A stretch of DNA of 64,000 bases from assembly GCA_014529385.2 (NCBI GenBank), contig CM043969.1:71698676-71762675 (forward strand). The letters are read 5' to 3'. This DNA comes from Adiantum capillus-veneris. Lineage: Eukaryota > Streptophyta > Polypodiopsida > Polypodiales > Pteridaceae. Under the pieces are notes generated by a model. It was not told the DNA's origin. It did no database searches and was given only the letters and a program-made list of their open reading frames with translations. A program made the position numbers and the translations under genes. Each line of letters begins with the position of its first letter. Position 1 is the first letter of the stretch. Below, one piece after another: positions 31,159 through 42,059 of this stretch.

Positions 31159-31950
31159 TGGATCAGTCGACGACTGCGCGTCTTGTCGAGGGCGAAACCC
31201 ATCTCCAGCAATTGCGGATGCAGATTGCTGCTTTTGGGCGTTCACAGGGTAGTCCGACTGCCACGATTCCGTACAAAAAATTTCTCAGGGGAAGAGAAGG
31301 AGTGTACGGAATTGGTCGTAAATAACTGGCTGCACCAGTGGGCGTATTTTGATCTCCATGGGGAGCATGATGAACGGAGGATTCAGACGATTCCTCTCTA
31401 TTTGCGTAGTAAGGCGCTTACCTGGTGGCGTGATATGACAAAGAAGCCTACGACGTGGGCTCACTTTTGTGTGAAATTCAAGAAGGATTTCGCCAAAATG
31501 GATCCTTTGAAAGCTTATGCCAAATTGCAGAGTCTTTCGATGAAAGCTCTATCTTTTGTTAAGTATACGACAGCTTTCAAAGAGGCGCTCACCTTCTGTA
31601 AGGTGGATTCCACGCACGCTATGCACATGTACTTGCTGGGATTACATGAAGATTACCTATGGGCCTTAATCAAGGACAAAGCCCCGATTGACGCCGAGGA
31701 TGCAGTAGAAAGGCCAGGACGTTCCATTTAATAAATGGAGCAACTATGAGAAGAAAAGAACTGCAAACCATCAATCCGGTGAGGGCGCTTCGAGGAAGCG
31801 ACCCCGAATCCAGCATAAGTCAAAATCACCGCCAAGATCTTCTCAGGAGAAGAAGAAAGCCAAAAATGCTTCAGTTGCTGATGCAGTGAAGAAGGGGGCT
31901 TGCTTCGGATGTGGCCAGACAGGTCACTAAATCAAGGACTGCCCCAAGAA
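31159..31950 (+). pseudogene. gag of chromovirus H
   Basis: Starts at the ATG just after the LTR stub. The first 45 or so codons lead to a frameshift near 31,285. The gag core continues with IPLYLRSKALTWWRDMTKK and runs to a stop near 31,730. A Lys-rich region and the knuckle follow: CFGCGQTGH, then TAA at 31,928-31,930, then IKDCPKKK. The stop falls between the His and last Cys ligands. Gag would form particles and bind RNA; this copy cannot be made whole. Confidence 0.8.
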
Positions 31951-32039
31951 GAAAAAGATGCAGAAACCGCAAGGTCGTCCTTCGGTTCAGATTCACGAGA
32001 TCTCAGGTAACTCTGATGTTGTTCAAGTTGAAATCCATC

Positions 32040-32460
32040 ATTTAGCGCACAGTTCATGCACTAACTGTACTTTTAGCACCAAAGTGTTTGATAAGCATGA
32101 TCTTCTCCGTTTTCTCGGGAAGATCAATGGTCACGACGTGACCGTACTCCTTGATAATGGAAGCTCGCTGACACAATTTTGTGGATGCAAAATTGGTGCA
32201 GAAACTGAGCCTGCGGACACGGGACAGTGACCATGAGTATCGCGTGAAGATGGCTCGTGGCGAGGATACGGATGTATGGAATTGGATGGTTCCAGATTTG
32301 TCGCTCGAGTTGGCTGATTACAAAGAGAACCTGGATTTCCACATCATGCGCCTCGATAGAGCAGATGTTATTTTAGGAATTCCATGGTTTTATGATAAAC
32401 AAGACTCATTGTATATAGACTATGTACATCACTCTCTTGTTTTTGTTAAGCAAGATATGC
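32040..32460 (+). pseudogene. Protease of chromovirus H
   Basis: The active-site strand reads [13 protein letters not shown], with Asp-Asn-Gly replacing Asp-Ser/Thr-Gly. A one-base frameshift near 32,180 separates it from the rest ([14 protein letters not shown], later [12 protein letters not shown]). It lies between gag and RT as usual. Confidence 0.75.
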
Positions 32461-32639
32461 CTCATGTATTTGTGTCGCTTTGTAACCATAGGTCTGTAAA
32501 TAATGGTTTTGCAATACCAGTTGTTACTGCTTTGGAAATGTATAAAGATACAAAGTCTTCTGATGTTGACTTTTATCAATGTGTACCATCTGCTTGGTTT
32601 GATTCATTAGTGCTTGATACTTCTGTCACTGAATTTCGT

Positions 32640-33541
32640 AAAAATGTTTCATGTTCTTCTGCTAAACTTGGGGATTCTGACGAATCCGACCTTATCCGAG
32701 AAATCATGACTGTTTTCAAGGATGTTTTTCCTGATGATCTACCTCTTGGCTTGCCCCCTTCGAGAGGAGCAGATCATGGCATTGAGTTGGTGGCTGGTAG
32801 GCAGCCCTTCTCAAAGCAACCCTATCGGTTTAGTAAAACCGAAGAGGACGAGATTCAGCGGCAGCTGAAAGATTATCTCGACAAGGGTTTTGTTCGGCCA
32901 AGTAAATCCTCGTGGGGAGCGCCAGTGTTACTTTCTCGAAAGAAGGATAACACTATGCGCTTCTGCGTGGATTACAAAGGGTTGAATAAGCTCACTGTTA
33001 AGAACAAGTAACCGCTCCCGCGCATGGACAATGTGATAGATCGGCTCCATGGCGCGTTGTATTTTTCGAAGATAGACCTGCGATCAGGCTAGCACCAAAT
33101 ACGCATCAAACTGGAAGACGTTCCCAAGACAGGCTTCCATACGCGTTATGGTCACTACGAGTTTTTGGTCTTGCCTTTTGGTTTGACCAATGCTCCAGCC
33201 ACGTTTCAGCAGATGATGAATGATCTGCTGAGGCCATTTTTAGGCAACTTCGTTGTTGTAATTCTCGATCATATCTTGATCTACAGCCGAAGTTTGTCTG
33301 GCGCGTTGTATTTTACGAAGATAGACCTGCGATCAGGCTAGCACCAAATACGCATCAAACTGGAAGATGTTCCCAAGATAGGCTTCCATACGTGTTATGG
33401 TCACTACAAGTTTTTGGTCTTGTCTATTGGTTTGACCAATGCTCCAGCTACGTTTCAGCAGATGATGAATGATCTGCTGAGGCCATTTTTAGGCAACTTT
33501 GTTGTTGTATTTCTCGATGATATCTTGATCTACAGCCGAAG
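32640..33541 (+). pseudogene. Reverse transcriptase of H, first part, with internal duplication
   Basis: The N-terminal RT is clear: [30 protein letters not shown], then a stop at KNK-stop-PLPR (33,009). The segment 33,052-33,300 is repeated at 33,301-33,541, continuing after A4. Both copies carry the same TAG in SG-stop-HQIR. The catalytic LDD reads LDHILIYS in copy 1 and LDDILIYS in copy 2. The gene is cut by A4 right after IYSR. Confidence 0.85.
33052..33541 (+). repeat. 249-bp in-frame tandem duplication in RT of H
   Basis: Units start at 33052 and 33301 (GCGCGTTGTATTTT). The period is 249 bp, 83 codons. The units differ at a handful of positions. The second unit's last bases lie beyond A4 at 41,126 onward. 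Confidence 0.92.
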
Positions 33542-34756
33542 TGTAAGGTGCAGCGAAATGAATGTTGTATTTTCTCAAGATTAGTGATCTTTATTTGCTC
33601 AAGGTTCCTTTTAGTTCTTAGGGAAGGAGAGAGCCTTCCTTCATTATGGAGAGTGCTATGATCACGAACAAAGTGAGTGGATATTGTGCGTGCAAGTGTA
33701 TGAGACTGAGAGAAGGAGAGAAAGAGATACGACACCTGAGAGGTTGTAAAACCCTCCTCCGAAGGCCCCACTCTCGTCGGCGAGAGTGGTCTACTTTTGA
33801 TTGCACAAAGGTGTACAATGATGATGCATGGACTGATGCAAACGGGGACTATGTCGATGACCACGATGATGACTTAGGGCTGAATTTGGTTCGCTTCTAT
33901 CTGTTGTCCACAAGGGCTTAATGGCTAAGAATCTGCGAGATCTTGGGGCTGTTTCGTATGGCTGAAAATCCCTGTTTTACTGCTGCTTTTATGGCTGAAA
34001 TTCTCTGATTGGTAGAGGCTCATACAGATGACAAAAACGCTGGGTTATTGCAATAATCAATCTGCGTTTTTGGGCTGAAGTCGAGGGCTGAAAACGCTGC
34101 CTTGCTGCAGGGCTGAGGCTGCGTTTTTGTGGCTGAAGACACTGAGAATTTGCAGGTCTTGCTAGCATTAGTAATGCTAGGGTTGGCTGCCGGTAGGGGA
34201 GACAAACGCCAGGAAAGGGGAGCTTTGATGGCGATGGGCTGATGCTTGAGAAACGCCAAGGGAGGGAGAATGGATGGCGATGATAAAACGCTGGGGCTGA
34301 TGGTGGAGTGGCCTCACCAAGATGGCTTGGGGAGGATCTTGCTGAGAGAGGGAGGGAACACCTGTTGCTTGGAAAGCCTGTTGTGCTCCTTGCTCATTTG
34401 CCCAATTGTGCTAACTTGGGTTTGCTTATATATTAACTTATCCAATTTGCCCTACTGAGTTCCCAACAAAAGTCACTTAATAAATAAGTGAAAAATGTTA
34501 AAAATAGGGAAAAATAGGATAAAGTCACTTGAAAAATCCCCAAACTGACTCTGATGGAATCTGATGGAAATGCTTATGCTTATGCGGTGTGCAACCAGAG
34601 AATATGCATCTACACTAAGTGACTCGGCATGCACGGTCTACGAATAGACTCACAAAAGTGCCAGATTACTTCTAATCTAGACTGATTGGACTGACGGGAA
34701 CCTTGTTATGGTGTAGCTTGTCCACGGACACATAGGGTTGGATGTGTCAAGTGACA
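33542..34756 (-). repeat. 3' LTR of A4
   Basis: 1,215 bp, TGTAAGGTGC...AAGTGACA on the plus strand. It carries the same class of repeated GGCTGAAAA/AAAACGCT motifs as A1 and a TATA-like AATATATAAGC on the minus strand near 34,423-34,433. Confidence 0.93.
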
Positions 34757-34778
34757 TCCCCTCCTTTTTAAAGTGAGG
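34757..34778 (-). promoter_or_regulatory. Polypurine tract of A4
   Basis: AAAAAGGAGGGGA directly precedes the 3' LTR on the minus strand, matching A1's tract. Confidence 0.85.
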
Positions 34779-35211
34779 TACTGGTACCGAGCTGCATGGC
34801 TTCCTTGTAGTCTGCCAACAACTCTGGATAATCCTTGAAGAACTCTTTGTCTACCCACACCGCTTCATGGGTTCCTCGATCTTTGAACTTCAGAAAATAT
34901 TGTCGTACTTGTTTCTTTGAACCATGGCGAAACCAATGCAACAAGCCTTGCTCCGGCTCCATGACTTCAGCTTCATCGATGATCTCCGGTTCTTCTTCTT
35001 CCGAAACGTCCTTTGGAGGTGTTCCCTGAAACACTTTCAACCAAGAAACATTGAAAACATTGTGCATTAACCATGAGGTAGGCAATTGCAATTTCATTGA
35101 AACCTCATTAATCTTTTTGATGACTGGAAATAGACTATACATACGAAAAGACAACTTAGGACATTTCTTTCCAACTTGCTTAAGGCGCTGTTTCATGATT
35201 TGTAGATACAC
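34768..35211 (-). CDS. Integrase C-terminal region of A4, chromodomain-like
   Basis: 147-codon frame following the integrase frame. It begins with the SH3-like tail (LSFRMYSLFPVIKKINEVS, NVFNVSWLKVF) typical of gypsy integrases. An acidic linker follows, then YFLKFKDRGTHEAVWVDKEF, which resembles a chromodomain's last strands and helix. Chromodomains bind methylated histone H3 and steer integration into heterochromatin. The aromatic cage is not complete by eye. A gap of about 45 bp separates this frame from the main integrase frame, so a frameshift lies near 35,215-35,255. Confidence 0.65.
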   Translation of the reverse strand: MYLQIMKQRLKQVGKKCPKLSFRMYSLFPVIKKINEVSMKLQLPTSWLMHNVFNVSWLKVFQGTPPKDVSEEEEPEIIDEAEVMEPEQGLLHWFRHGSKKQVRQYFLKFKDRGTHEAVWVDKEFFKDYPELLADYKEAMQLGTSTSL

Positions 35212-35256
35212 CCAATCTCCTTCCTTGATCGAGACCTCTTGGCGATGCTTGTTAGC

Positions 35257-36762
35257 CTATAGAGAATAAGACTCCTGAGCCTTGCTTAGCCGAAGCTTCA
35301 CACTCTCAGAAATCTCATCCAATGACTGGCTCTCAGCATTGGCATCAGGCATTTGACTGACCGATCTAGTCAAAAGTGACTGGAACGGACGGCCAAAAGC
35401 TACCCCATACAGAGTTTGACCAAAAGCAGAAGAAAAGGAATCATTTAGAATAGCCTGAACCAATGGGAGATAGAGCTCCCATTGAGACTGCTGATCATGA
35501 ACATAAGATTTCAACACATCAAAAGCCAACTGATTATAAATTTCCGTTTGACCATCTGATTGTGGATGAAAAGCGGATGAAAAATTCAGCTTTGTGTCAA
35601 AATTTTCAAAGAGTGCACGCAAAAAGTTGGACGTGAACTTAACATCCCTATCTGAAACAATGGACTTTGGCAAACCACAGAGGGGGTACCAATGCTTAAT
35701 GAACAATCGTGCAACATCCTGTGCAGTAATTGTGGCTTTACAAGGAATCAACATGCAAAATTTGCTGAAACGATCAACAATTGTTAAACATTGAGTGTTC
35801 CTTGAATGCAGACTTGGTGGTAAGTTAGTCACAAAATCCATAGAGATATCCTGAAAAGGTTCCTTGGGAATAGGCAGCGGAAGCAAGAGGCCTTGTTGCT
35901 TACCCCGAGGAGCTTTTACTTTTTGACATATAGTGCACTGTGTGACATAACGAAAGACATCTTTCCGCATTTTAGGCCAATAAAAAAAACGTTCAATCCT
36001 TTCCAATGTGGTGTTCATTCCCCTGTGCCCACCCGTGAAAGAATCATGTGCACCATGCAATATGGTTGGCCTGAGAGAGGGCAACACACATAGACGCTGA
36101 CCAAAAAATAACAATCCATCACGAATGAGATAGTTATTGGGCCCTTGGGAAGCAAGAGCCTGCAACCAATACATACCAAACTCCGAATCTGCATACTGAT
36201 TCTTCATGCTGTCGAAAGACTCACCCTGTATAGAAAATGTGGTTCTTGACTCAAGAGCCAAAATCTGTCCTTTGCGACTCAACGCATCTGCAACAGGGTT
36301 AGCTTTTCCAGGCACATACTCAATCAAACCGCCAAATTGCTCAAAAAATTGTGACCACCGCGCTTGGCAATCACTCCAATGTGCACTAGGCATAGACTGG
36401 AGCCACTTGAGGGCTTGATGATCTGTGCGCACTGTAAACTCTCTACCATACAAAAAATGCTTCCAATGCTTAAGAGAGTGAATGACAGATAAAAGTTCTT
36501 TATCATAAACTGAATAATTCTTTTCCGCACTATTGAGCTTCCGGCTAAGGAAAGCTACAGGACGACCATGCTGCTGGAGCACAGCGCCTATGGCGACATT
36601 GCTCGCATCTGTCCATATCTCAAAGGGATCATCCCAAGAAGCAAGGATAAGACACGGAGCTTCTGTCACCGCAACCTTGAGAGCTGCGAAAGCCTCAATG
36701 GCTGCCTCGGGCAAGTCTTCGTGCTGACGGCGAGTCTTTACCCCTTTCAAAACATCAGTCAT
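35257..36762 (-). CDS. RNase H and integrase of A4
   Basis: 501-codon frame. RNase H: TDASNVAIGAVLQQHGRPVA, YSVYDKELLSVIHSLKHWKH, TDHQALKWL. Integrase: HHCC zinc finger (HDSFTGGHRG...CTICQK). The catalytic core has D in SMDFVTNL, D in VSDRDVKF and E in SDGQTEIYN, so the DDE triad is present. RNase H removes template RNA; integrase joins cDNA to the genome. The frame starts inside pol, so it must normally be part of a polyprotein. It ends before the C-terminal module at 34,768-35,211. Confidence 0.85.
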   Translation of the reverse strand: MTDVLKGVKTRRQHEDLPEAAIEAFAALKVAVTEAPCLILASWDDPFEIWTDASNVAIGAVLQQHGRPVAFLSRKLNSAEKNYSVYDKELLSVIHSLKHWKHFLYGREFTVRTDHQALKWLQSMPSAHWSDCQARWSQFFEQFGGLIEYVPGKANPVADALSRKGQILALESRTTFSIQGESFDSMKNQYADSEFGMYWLQALASQGPNNYLIRDGLLFFGQRLCVLPSLRPTILHGAHDSFTGGHRGMNTTLERIERFFYWPKMRKDVFRYVTQCTICQKVKAPRGKQQGLLLPLPIPKEPFQDISMDFVTNLPPSLHSRNTQCLTIVDRFSKFCMLIPCKATITAQDVARLFIKHWYPLCGLPKSIVSDRDVKFTSNFLRALFENFDTKLNFSSAFHPQSDGQTEIYNQLAFDVLKSYVHDQQSQWELYLPLVQAILNDSFSSAFGQTLYGVAFGRPFQSLLTRSVSQMPDANAESQSLDEISESVKLRLSKAQESYSL

Positions 36763-37615
36763 AGGTGCAGCAATGCGGGCAAAATTCTATGTGCGAACTA
36801 TATGCTTGACATAAACCAAGAAAAGAACGCACATCATATGCAGTTTTGGGCAAATCTCAATTTCGAACCTGTTCCACCCTCGCGGGATCTAGCTTGACGC
36901 CTTCTGTAGAAATGATATAACCCAGATAAGTGACTTCAGTAAGAAAAAAATCAAACTTCTTAGCTGCAAGGTACAATTGACACTCATCCAAATGAGTTAG
37001 TACCCTTTCAACATCTCTTTCATATTGCTTCCACGATGCAGAAAAAATGAGAATATCATCTAAAAAGATGCACACACATACACCTACCATATCGCTGAAA
37101 TGACCTACCATGAGACAATTGAACGTACCCACGGCTCCTGTCAATCCAAAAGGCATAACAATGTACTCCCATTGCCCTCGCTTGGTACGAAAGGCGGTCT
37201 TGAAAATGTCGCCTTTGAATACCCGTGCCTGATGGTATCCAATCTTGCTGAAAACCTTTGCCCCATTGAGCCTATCAAGGATATACTCAATGCGAGGCAT
37301 CGGAAACTTGTTCTTGACGGTCATCTTGTTTAATGCCCTGTAATCAACACACGAACGAGACGAACCATCCTTCTTGCGAACAAACAAAATAGGAGCAGCG
37401 AAAGGACTTACACTAGGACGTATGAATCCTCTAGCCACCAACTCCGTGAGTTGTCGCTCTAACTCTTCCTCCTGTGACTTGTTCAAACGGCAGGGAGCCT
37501 TACTGATAGGCTGTGCTCCCTCCATAAGCTCGATGCGATGGTCCTCCGGCCGCTCGGGTGGGAGACGAGGTGGAAGATCATCCTGCAAAAAGAGATGTTT
37601 AAACTTGGTAAACAA
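36763..37615 (-). pseudogene. Reverse transcriptase of A4
   Basis: From 37,615: PRLPPERPEDHRIELM, CVDYRALNKMTVKNKFPMPR, then SKIGYHQARV and PFGLTG, with catalytic IFLDDILIFS intact and YLGYIISTEGVKLDP in the connection domain. The frame ends at a TGA at about 36,854-36,856 where relatives have Trp (VRN-stop-DLP). The connection then continues (SFLGLCQAYS) and needs one more frameshift before 36,762. One or two changes therefore separate it from the downstream frame. Confidence 0.82.
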
Positions 37616-37639
37616 CTCCGATTACTTACCTGGAGCCTG

Positions 37640-38180
37640 AATGCTTTAGGAAACTGGAGCAGCATAGATGAATGCCGCTTGTGCTCCTCGTCGTAATTCA
37701 CGCTTTACCTGCACATGCGAGATGAGAGGCAAAGAATGGAAGCCCTCCTCAGCACGAATCATGAGGGGGGAATCAGATTTGGAATGTAAAATGAGAGTGT
37801 TAGCCTCAAATCAATGAGAGCGTCGAGTTCACAAAACCATTTAATACCCAAAATCATATCACATCCTGAGAGAGGAGACACAAGAAATTTCCTACGAAAA
37901 GAAGCTTGTTGAACGGTAAACATCACATCAAGGCACTCCTTCGTGATGAGAGAGTCCATACCAGGAGCGAAGCCAAAAACCTCGAGAGGAGATTTCTGAC
38001 TAACCTCTAGGCGGGCTCTCTCAACAAGAGGGGACTAATCACATCATGCATACTGCCTGGATCAAACAATATGATAAAACGCTGCCCCTTTACATGACCA
38101 TAACACTTCAAGAGAGACTCATCAATGTGAGTGTCAGAGTCAGGAGAAGATGCAGGTTGTGTCGTGACAGAGTTTGTGGT
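37640..38180 (-). pseudogene. Protease of A4
   Basis: The active-site strand is IILFDPGSMHDVISP, with Asp-Pro-Gly as in A2. A stop or frameshift near 38,007 separates it from MDSLITKECLDVMF and SGCDMILGIKWF (37,959-37,759). It cuts Gag-Pol into mature proteins in relatives. Confidence 0.75.
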
Positions 38181-39676
38181 AGCTGTGGGTACCTTTGGTT
38201 CTTTAGGTGGGACTGTCTTAGGACAAGCCTTCTTAATGTGACCCTTGACGTGACATTGAAAACATCTACATTCTTTAGCATAAATCACTTGTTCTTCAGC
38301 TGTGATGTATCCTCCTATAGTTCCTTGTGAAGCTTTTTCATCAGGGGTTAGCTTAGGTTTTGCAGGTGCTTTAGCTTTACCCTTAGATTCATTGTTAGAG
38401 TTCTTTTCCGAGGAATTAGAGGAAGAAGGGCTAGAAGAATTACAATTCTTACCGTTCTTACCATTCAGTGTGTTCTGAGAATTTTGAGATGTCCCTTGAG
38501 AAGACTTGTTCTCCTTAGGTTTTCCCTTGTTGTGCTTCATCTCTTGGGAGAGAGCGATTGCTACCGCCTTGTTGAGATCCGCGGGGTCAAAGACTTCGAC
38601 ATCAAACTTGATGTATTCGTCTAACCCAAAGAGAAAAGCCTCTTTGCGCTCATCATCCGATTTGCGTAATTGAGTACGTAGCTGCAAAACACGGTTAGAA
38701 AAAGACATGACTGGCATACCATGTTGCTTGAGATTGCGCCAATCCTCTTTCAATCGTGCGAGGTACTGAGGTGGCATAAACCGCGCCTTGAGCTTGTCTT
38801 GGAAATTCGCCCAACTAAAAGAGAGGGGCGCGAAATCGTCGGCAGCCGCCTTTAGGTGCGCGGCTAGCTGTGCCTCTTGCCATGCGTGGTACCAATTGAT
38901 GGTATCACCGGCAAGGTACATAGCTGCCGTCAAAACTTTGCTATTTCCTATTTTCTTAGTTGTCGCAAAATAAGCATTAAATTGATGCAACCAAAATTGA
39001 ATCACCGTAGCATCCATCTTACCATCATACTTACTGAAAGTCAACTTTTCGGTGACTGGGTTGTTGCAATCCACATCGTGGCTTGCACCACTTGAGGAAC
39101 TCCCACGATCTTTGGGTGGTTCGATCTTCGAGGCTAGCACTTGGGAAATAAATTCTTGAGTGCGTATCTCCCTTTGAGCTTCACGCTCGGCCTCCCTTTC
39201 TGCTTTTCGTTCATTTCGTTCATCGCGCTTGTGTTCGAAAGCAAGGCGATTGGTTCTTGTTGTGCCAACGCAACGGGATTCGCTTCTAAAGTGACACGAG
39301 TCGCTTCTTGTTGTGCCAACATCATGTCCATCATTGACTTGACCATCATCTCCATAGGAGTTAGAACAACTCGTGGCGTAGATGGTGAAGAGGGAGGGTT
39401 GGAAAAATCTCCTGGTGGGGAGAATCTTTCGTCGCCTCTCTCATGCTCATCACCTGTATGCGAAGTCCATTCCGCTTCGGGTGACAACCATGCACTAGGA
39501 TCTTTGGTTCTTAAGTTCACGAGGAACTTGGTTCTTGAGGGTCTTGAGGTTCTTGAGGTTTCCTTTTGCTTGCAAATCACGTTGGAGAATGATCTTCTCT
39601 TCACCCGAGTTCTACTCTTTTCTGTGGGCGCACCCCTTGGAGGCCTTGCACTCACACCAAGGTTGCAGTTTCCCAC
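38180..39676 (-). pseudogene. gag of A4
   Basis: The N-terminal frame 39,676-39,134 has a basic Ser/Arg/Pro region and a Met/Gln-rich coiled-coil. A frameshift near 39,135 leads to 39,140-38,007 with the gag core (INWYHAWQEAQLAAHLKAA), a Ser/Asn/Lys-rich linker and the knuckle CFQCHVKGHIKKAC. The frame continues without a stop into protease, as in elements with a single Gag-Pol frame. Compared with A2 the core is intact at the Trp codon. Confidence 0.8.
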
Positions 39677-39899
39677 CTCACGTCGATTGGCCGGCTGCTA
39701 AGTGCACGGTCCGCTCTCAATGAGTGAAAAGAGACACAAGGTGAGGCTGGACAAGCCCTTCTTTCTTGGGATTCCTGTCACTCTTCAACAAAACATGATT
39801 AGGAATCGACACGCCCAAGTAAACTTGGGTTCGTGCGACCGCAACAAGCAAAAAAAATTCTTGTGGTTCTTTCCTTGAGTAATGCAGAACACTTCCAAA

Positions 39900-39911
39900 G
39901 CTCTGATACGA
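39900..39911 (-). promoter_or_regulatory. Primer-binding site of A4 (one mismatch)
   Basis: The minus strand reads TCGTATCAGAGC against TGGTATCAGAGC in A1 and A2. The site abuts the 5' LTR at 39913. Confidence 0.85.
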
Positions 39912-39912
39912 A

Positions 39913-41125
39913 TGTAAGGTGCAACGGAATGAATGTTGTATTTTCTCAAGATTAGTGATCTTTATTTGCTCAAGGTTCCTTTTAGTTCTTAGGGAAGGAG
40001 AGATCCTTCCGTCATTATGGAGAGTGCTATGATCACGAACAAAGTGAGTGGATATTGTGCGTGCAAAATGTATGAGACTGAGAGGAGAGAAAGAGATATG
40101 ACACCCGAGAGGTTGTAAAACCCTCCTCCGAAGGCCCCACTCTCGTCGGCGAGAGTGGTCTACTTTTGATTGCACAAAGGTGTACAATGATGATGCATGG
40201 ACTGATGCAAACGGGGACTATGTCGATGACGACGATGATGACTTAGGGCTGAATTTGGTTCGCTTCTATCTGTTGTCCACAAGGGCTTAATGGCTAAGAA
40301 TGTGCGAGATCTTGGGGCTGTTTCGTATGGCTGAAAATCCCTGTCTTACTGCTGTTTTTATGGCTGAAATTCTCTGATTGGTAGAGGCTCATACAGATGA
40401 CAAAAACGCTGGGTTATTGCAATAATCAATCTGCGTTTTTGGGCTGAAGTCGAGGGCTGAAAACGCTGCCTTGCTGCAGGGCTGAGGCTGCGTTTTTGTG
40501 GCTGAAGACGCTGAGAATTTGCAGGTCTTACTAGCGTTAGTAAATGCTAGGGTTGGCTGCCGGTAGGGGAGACAAACGCCAGGAAAGGGGAGCTTTGATG
40601 GCAATGGGCTGATGCTTGAGAAACGCCAAGGGAGGGAGAATAGATGGCGATGATAAAACGCTGGGGCTGATGGTGGAGTGACCTACCAAGATGGCTTGGG
40701 GAGGATCTTGCTGAGAGAGGGAGGGAACACCTGTTGCTTGGAAAGCCTGCTGTGCTCCTTGCTCATTTGCCCAATTGTGCTAACTTGGGTTTGCTTATAT
40801 ATTAACTTACCCAATTTGTCCTACTGAGTTCCCAACAAAAGTCACTTAATAAATAAGTGAAAAATGTTAAAAATAGGGAAAAATAGGATAAAGTCACTTG
40901 AAAAATCCCCAAACTGACTCTGATGGAATCTGATGGAAATGCTTATGCTTATGCGGTGTGCAACCAAAGAATATGCATCTACACTAAGTGACTCGGCATG
41001 CACGGTCTACGAATAGACTCACAAAAGTGCCAGATCACTTCTAATCTAGATTGACTGGACTGACGGGAACCCTGTTATGGTGTAGCTTGTCCATGGACAC
41101 ATAGGGTTGGATGTGTCACTTGACA
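39913..41125 (-). repeat. 5' LTR of A4
   Basis: 1,213 bp, nearly identical to 33542-34756. Ends ...CTTGACA on the plus strand and is followed by target duplication CGAAG. Confidence 0.95.
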
Positions 41126-41950
41126 CGAAGTTTGTCTGAGCACTTAGCACATATACGCGCTGTTCTCGAAGTACTGAGAACTGAGAAGCTTTATGCTAAG
41201 GCTTCCAAGTGTGAATTTTTCAAGAAAGAGCTTCTGTACTTGGGTCACATCATTACTCGTGATGGAATTCGCGTTGACCCTGAAAAGTTGGATAAAGTGT
41301 GAAATTGGCCCATTCTGAAGAATGTACGCCAAGTAAAGTCCTTTTGAGGCTTTACTGGATTCTTTCGCAAGTTTATCAAGGATTACTCTAAAGTTGTTGC
41401 TCCGCTTACGCAACTTTTAAAAGGAGGGGTGACAGGACCGAAGACTTCGGGTCCTCATTGTAAAGGTAACCCCCCTGTTGTCTGGAATAAGTGTCTCGAT
41501 GAGAGCTTTCGAACACTAATGCACTTGGTGACTACTGCGCCAATATTGCACATTGTGGATCCTAGCAAATCGTTTGTGGTTGAAACGGATGCTAGTGATT
41601 ATGCCATTGGTGTGGCATTATACCAGGATGGACGTCCTGTCGCGTTTGAAAGTAAGAAACTTTCTGATGCTGAGATGCGTTATCCAACGTATGAGAAGGA
41701 GCTTTACGCCGTGGTTCGCGCCTTGAGGAAATGGCGACACTACTTGTATGGCTCTACATTTGTTGCATGGACAGATCATCATTCCTTGCGCTATGGCTGT
41801 GATCAGGGTGATCTCAAGGGCCGGAAGGCTAAATGGGTTGAGCTTATGCAAGAGTTTGACTTTGAGATCCGTTATGGAAAAGGATCCAGCAATCGAGTTG
41901 CTGATGCACTCAACAGGATTCCTAAGGTTAATGCCCTTGTCTATGGTTGA
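41126..41950 (+). pseudogene. RT connection and RNase H of chromovirus H
   Basis: Continues the RT cut at 33,541: LSEHLAHIRAVLEVLRTEKL, YLGHIITRDGIRVDPEKL. TGA codons at about 41,300 and 41,345 follow. RNase H: VETDASDYAIGVALYQDGRP, YPTYEKELYAVVRALRKWRH, TDHHSLRY, VADALNRI. The RNase H frame (41,429-41,950) is itself open. Confidence 0.85.
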
Positions 41951-41961
41951 AATCTCGACGG

Positions 41962-41963
<2 letters not shown>

Positions 41964-41994
<31 letters not shown>
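41964..41994. repeat. (TC)n array in pol of H
   Basis: About 31 bp of TC between the RNase H and integrase regions, where relatives have coding sequence. It was probably gained after the element died. Confidence 0.9.
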
Positions 41995-41998
<4 letters not shown>

Positions 41999-42059
41999 CG
42001 AGGGCTATGTCGTTCCGATGGCCATTTTGGCAAGATATGGAACGAGGTCGAAGCGAGGG

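Larger units (their letters stand above)
33542..41125 (-). mobile_element. Family-A LTR retrotransposon A4 (7.6 kb)
   Basis: Minus-strand element with LTRs 33542-34756 and 39913-41125, nearly identical by eye, and target duplication CGAAG at 33537-33541 and 41126-41130. Polypurine tract 34757-34778; primer site 39900-39911. Order from 5': gag, knuckle, protease, RT, RNase H, integrase. It is the most complete element in the window and the likely type of protein donor for A1 and A2, although it carries at least a nonsense codon and frameshifts between RT and RNase H. Confidence 0.95.
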
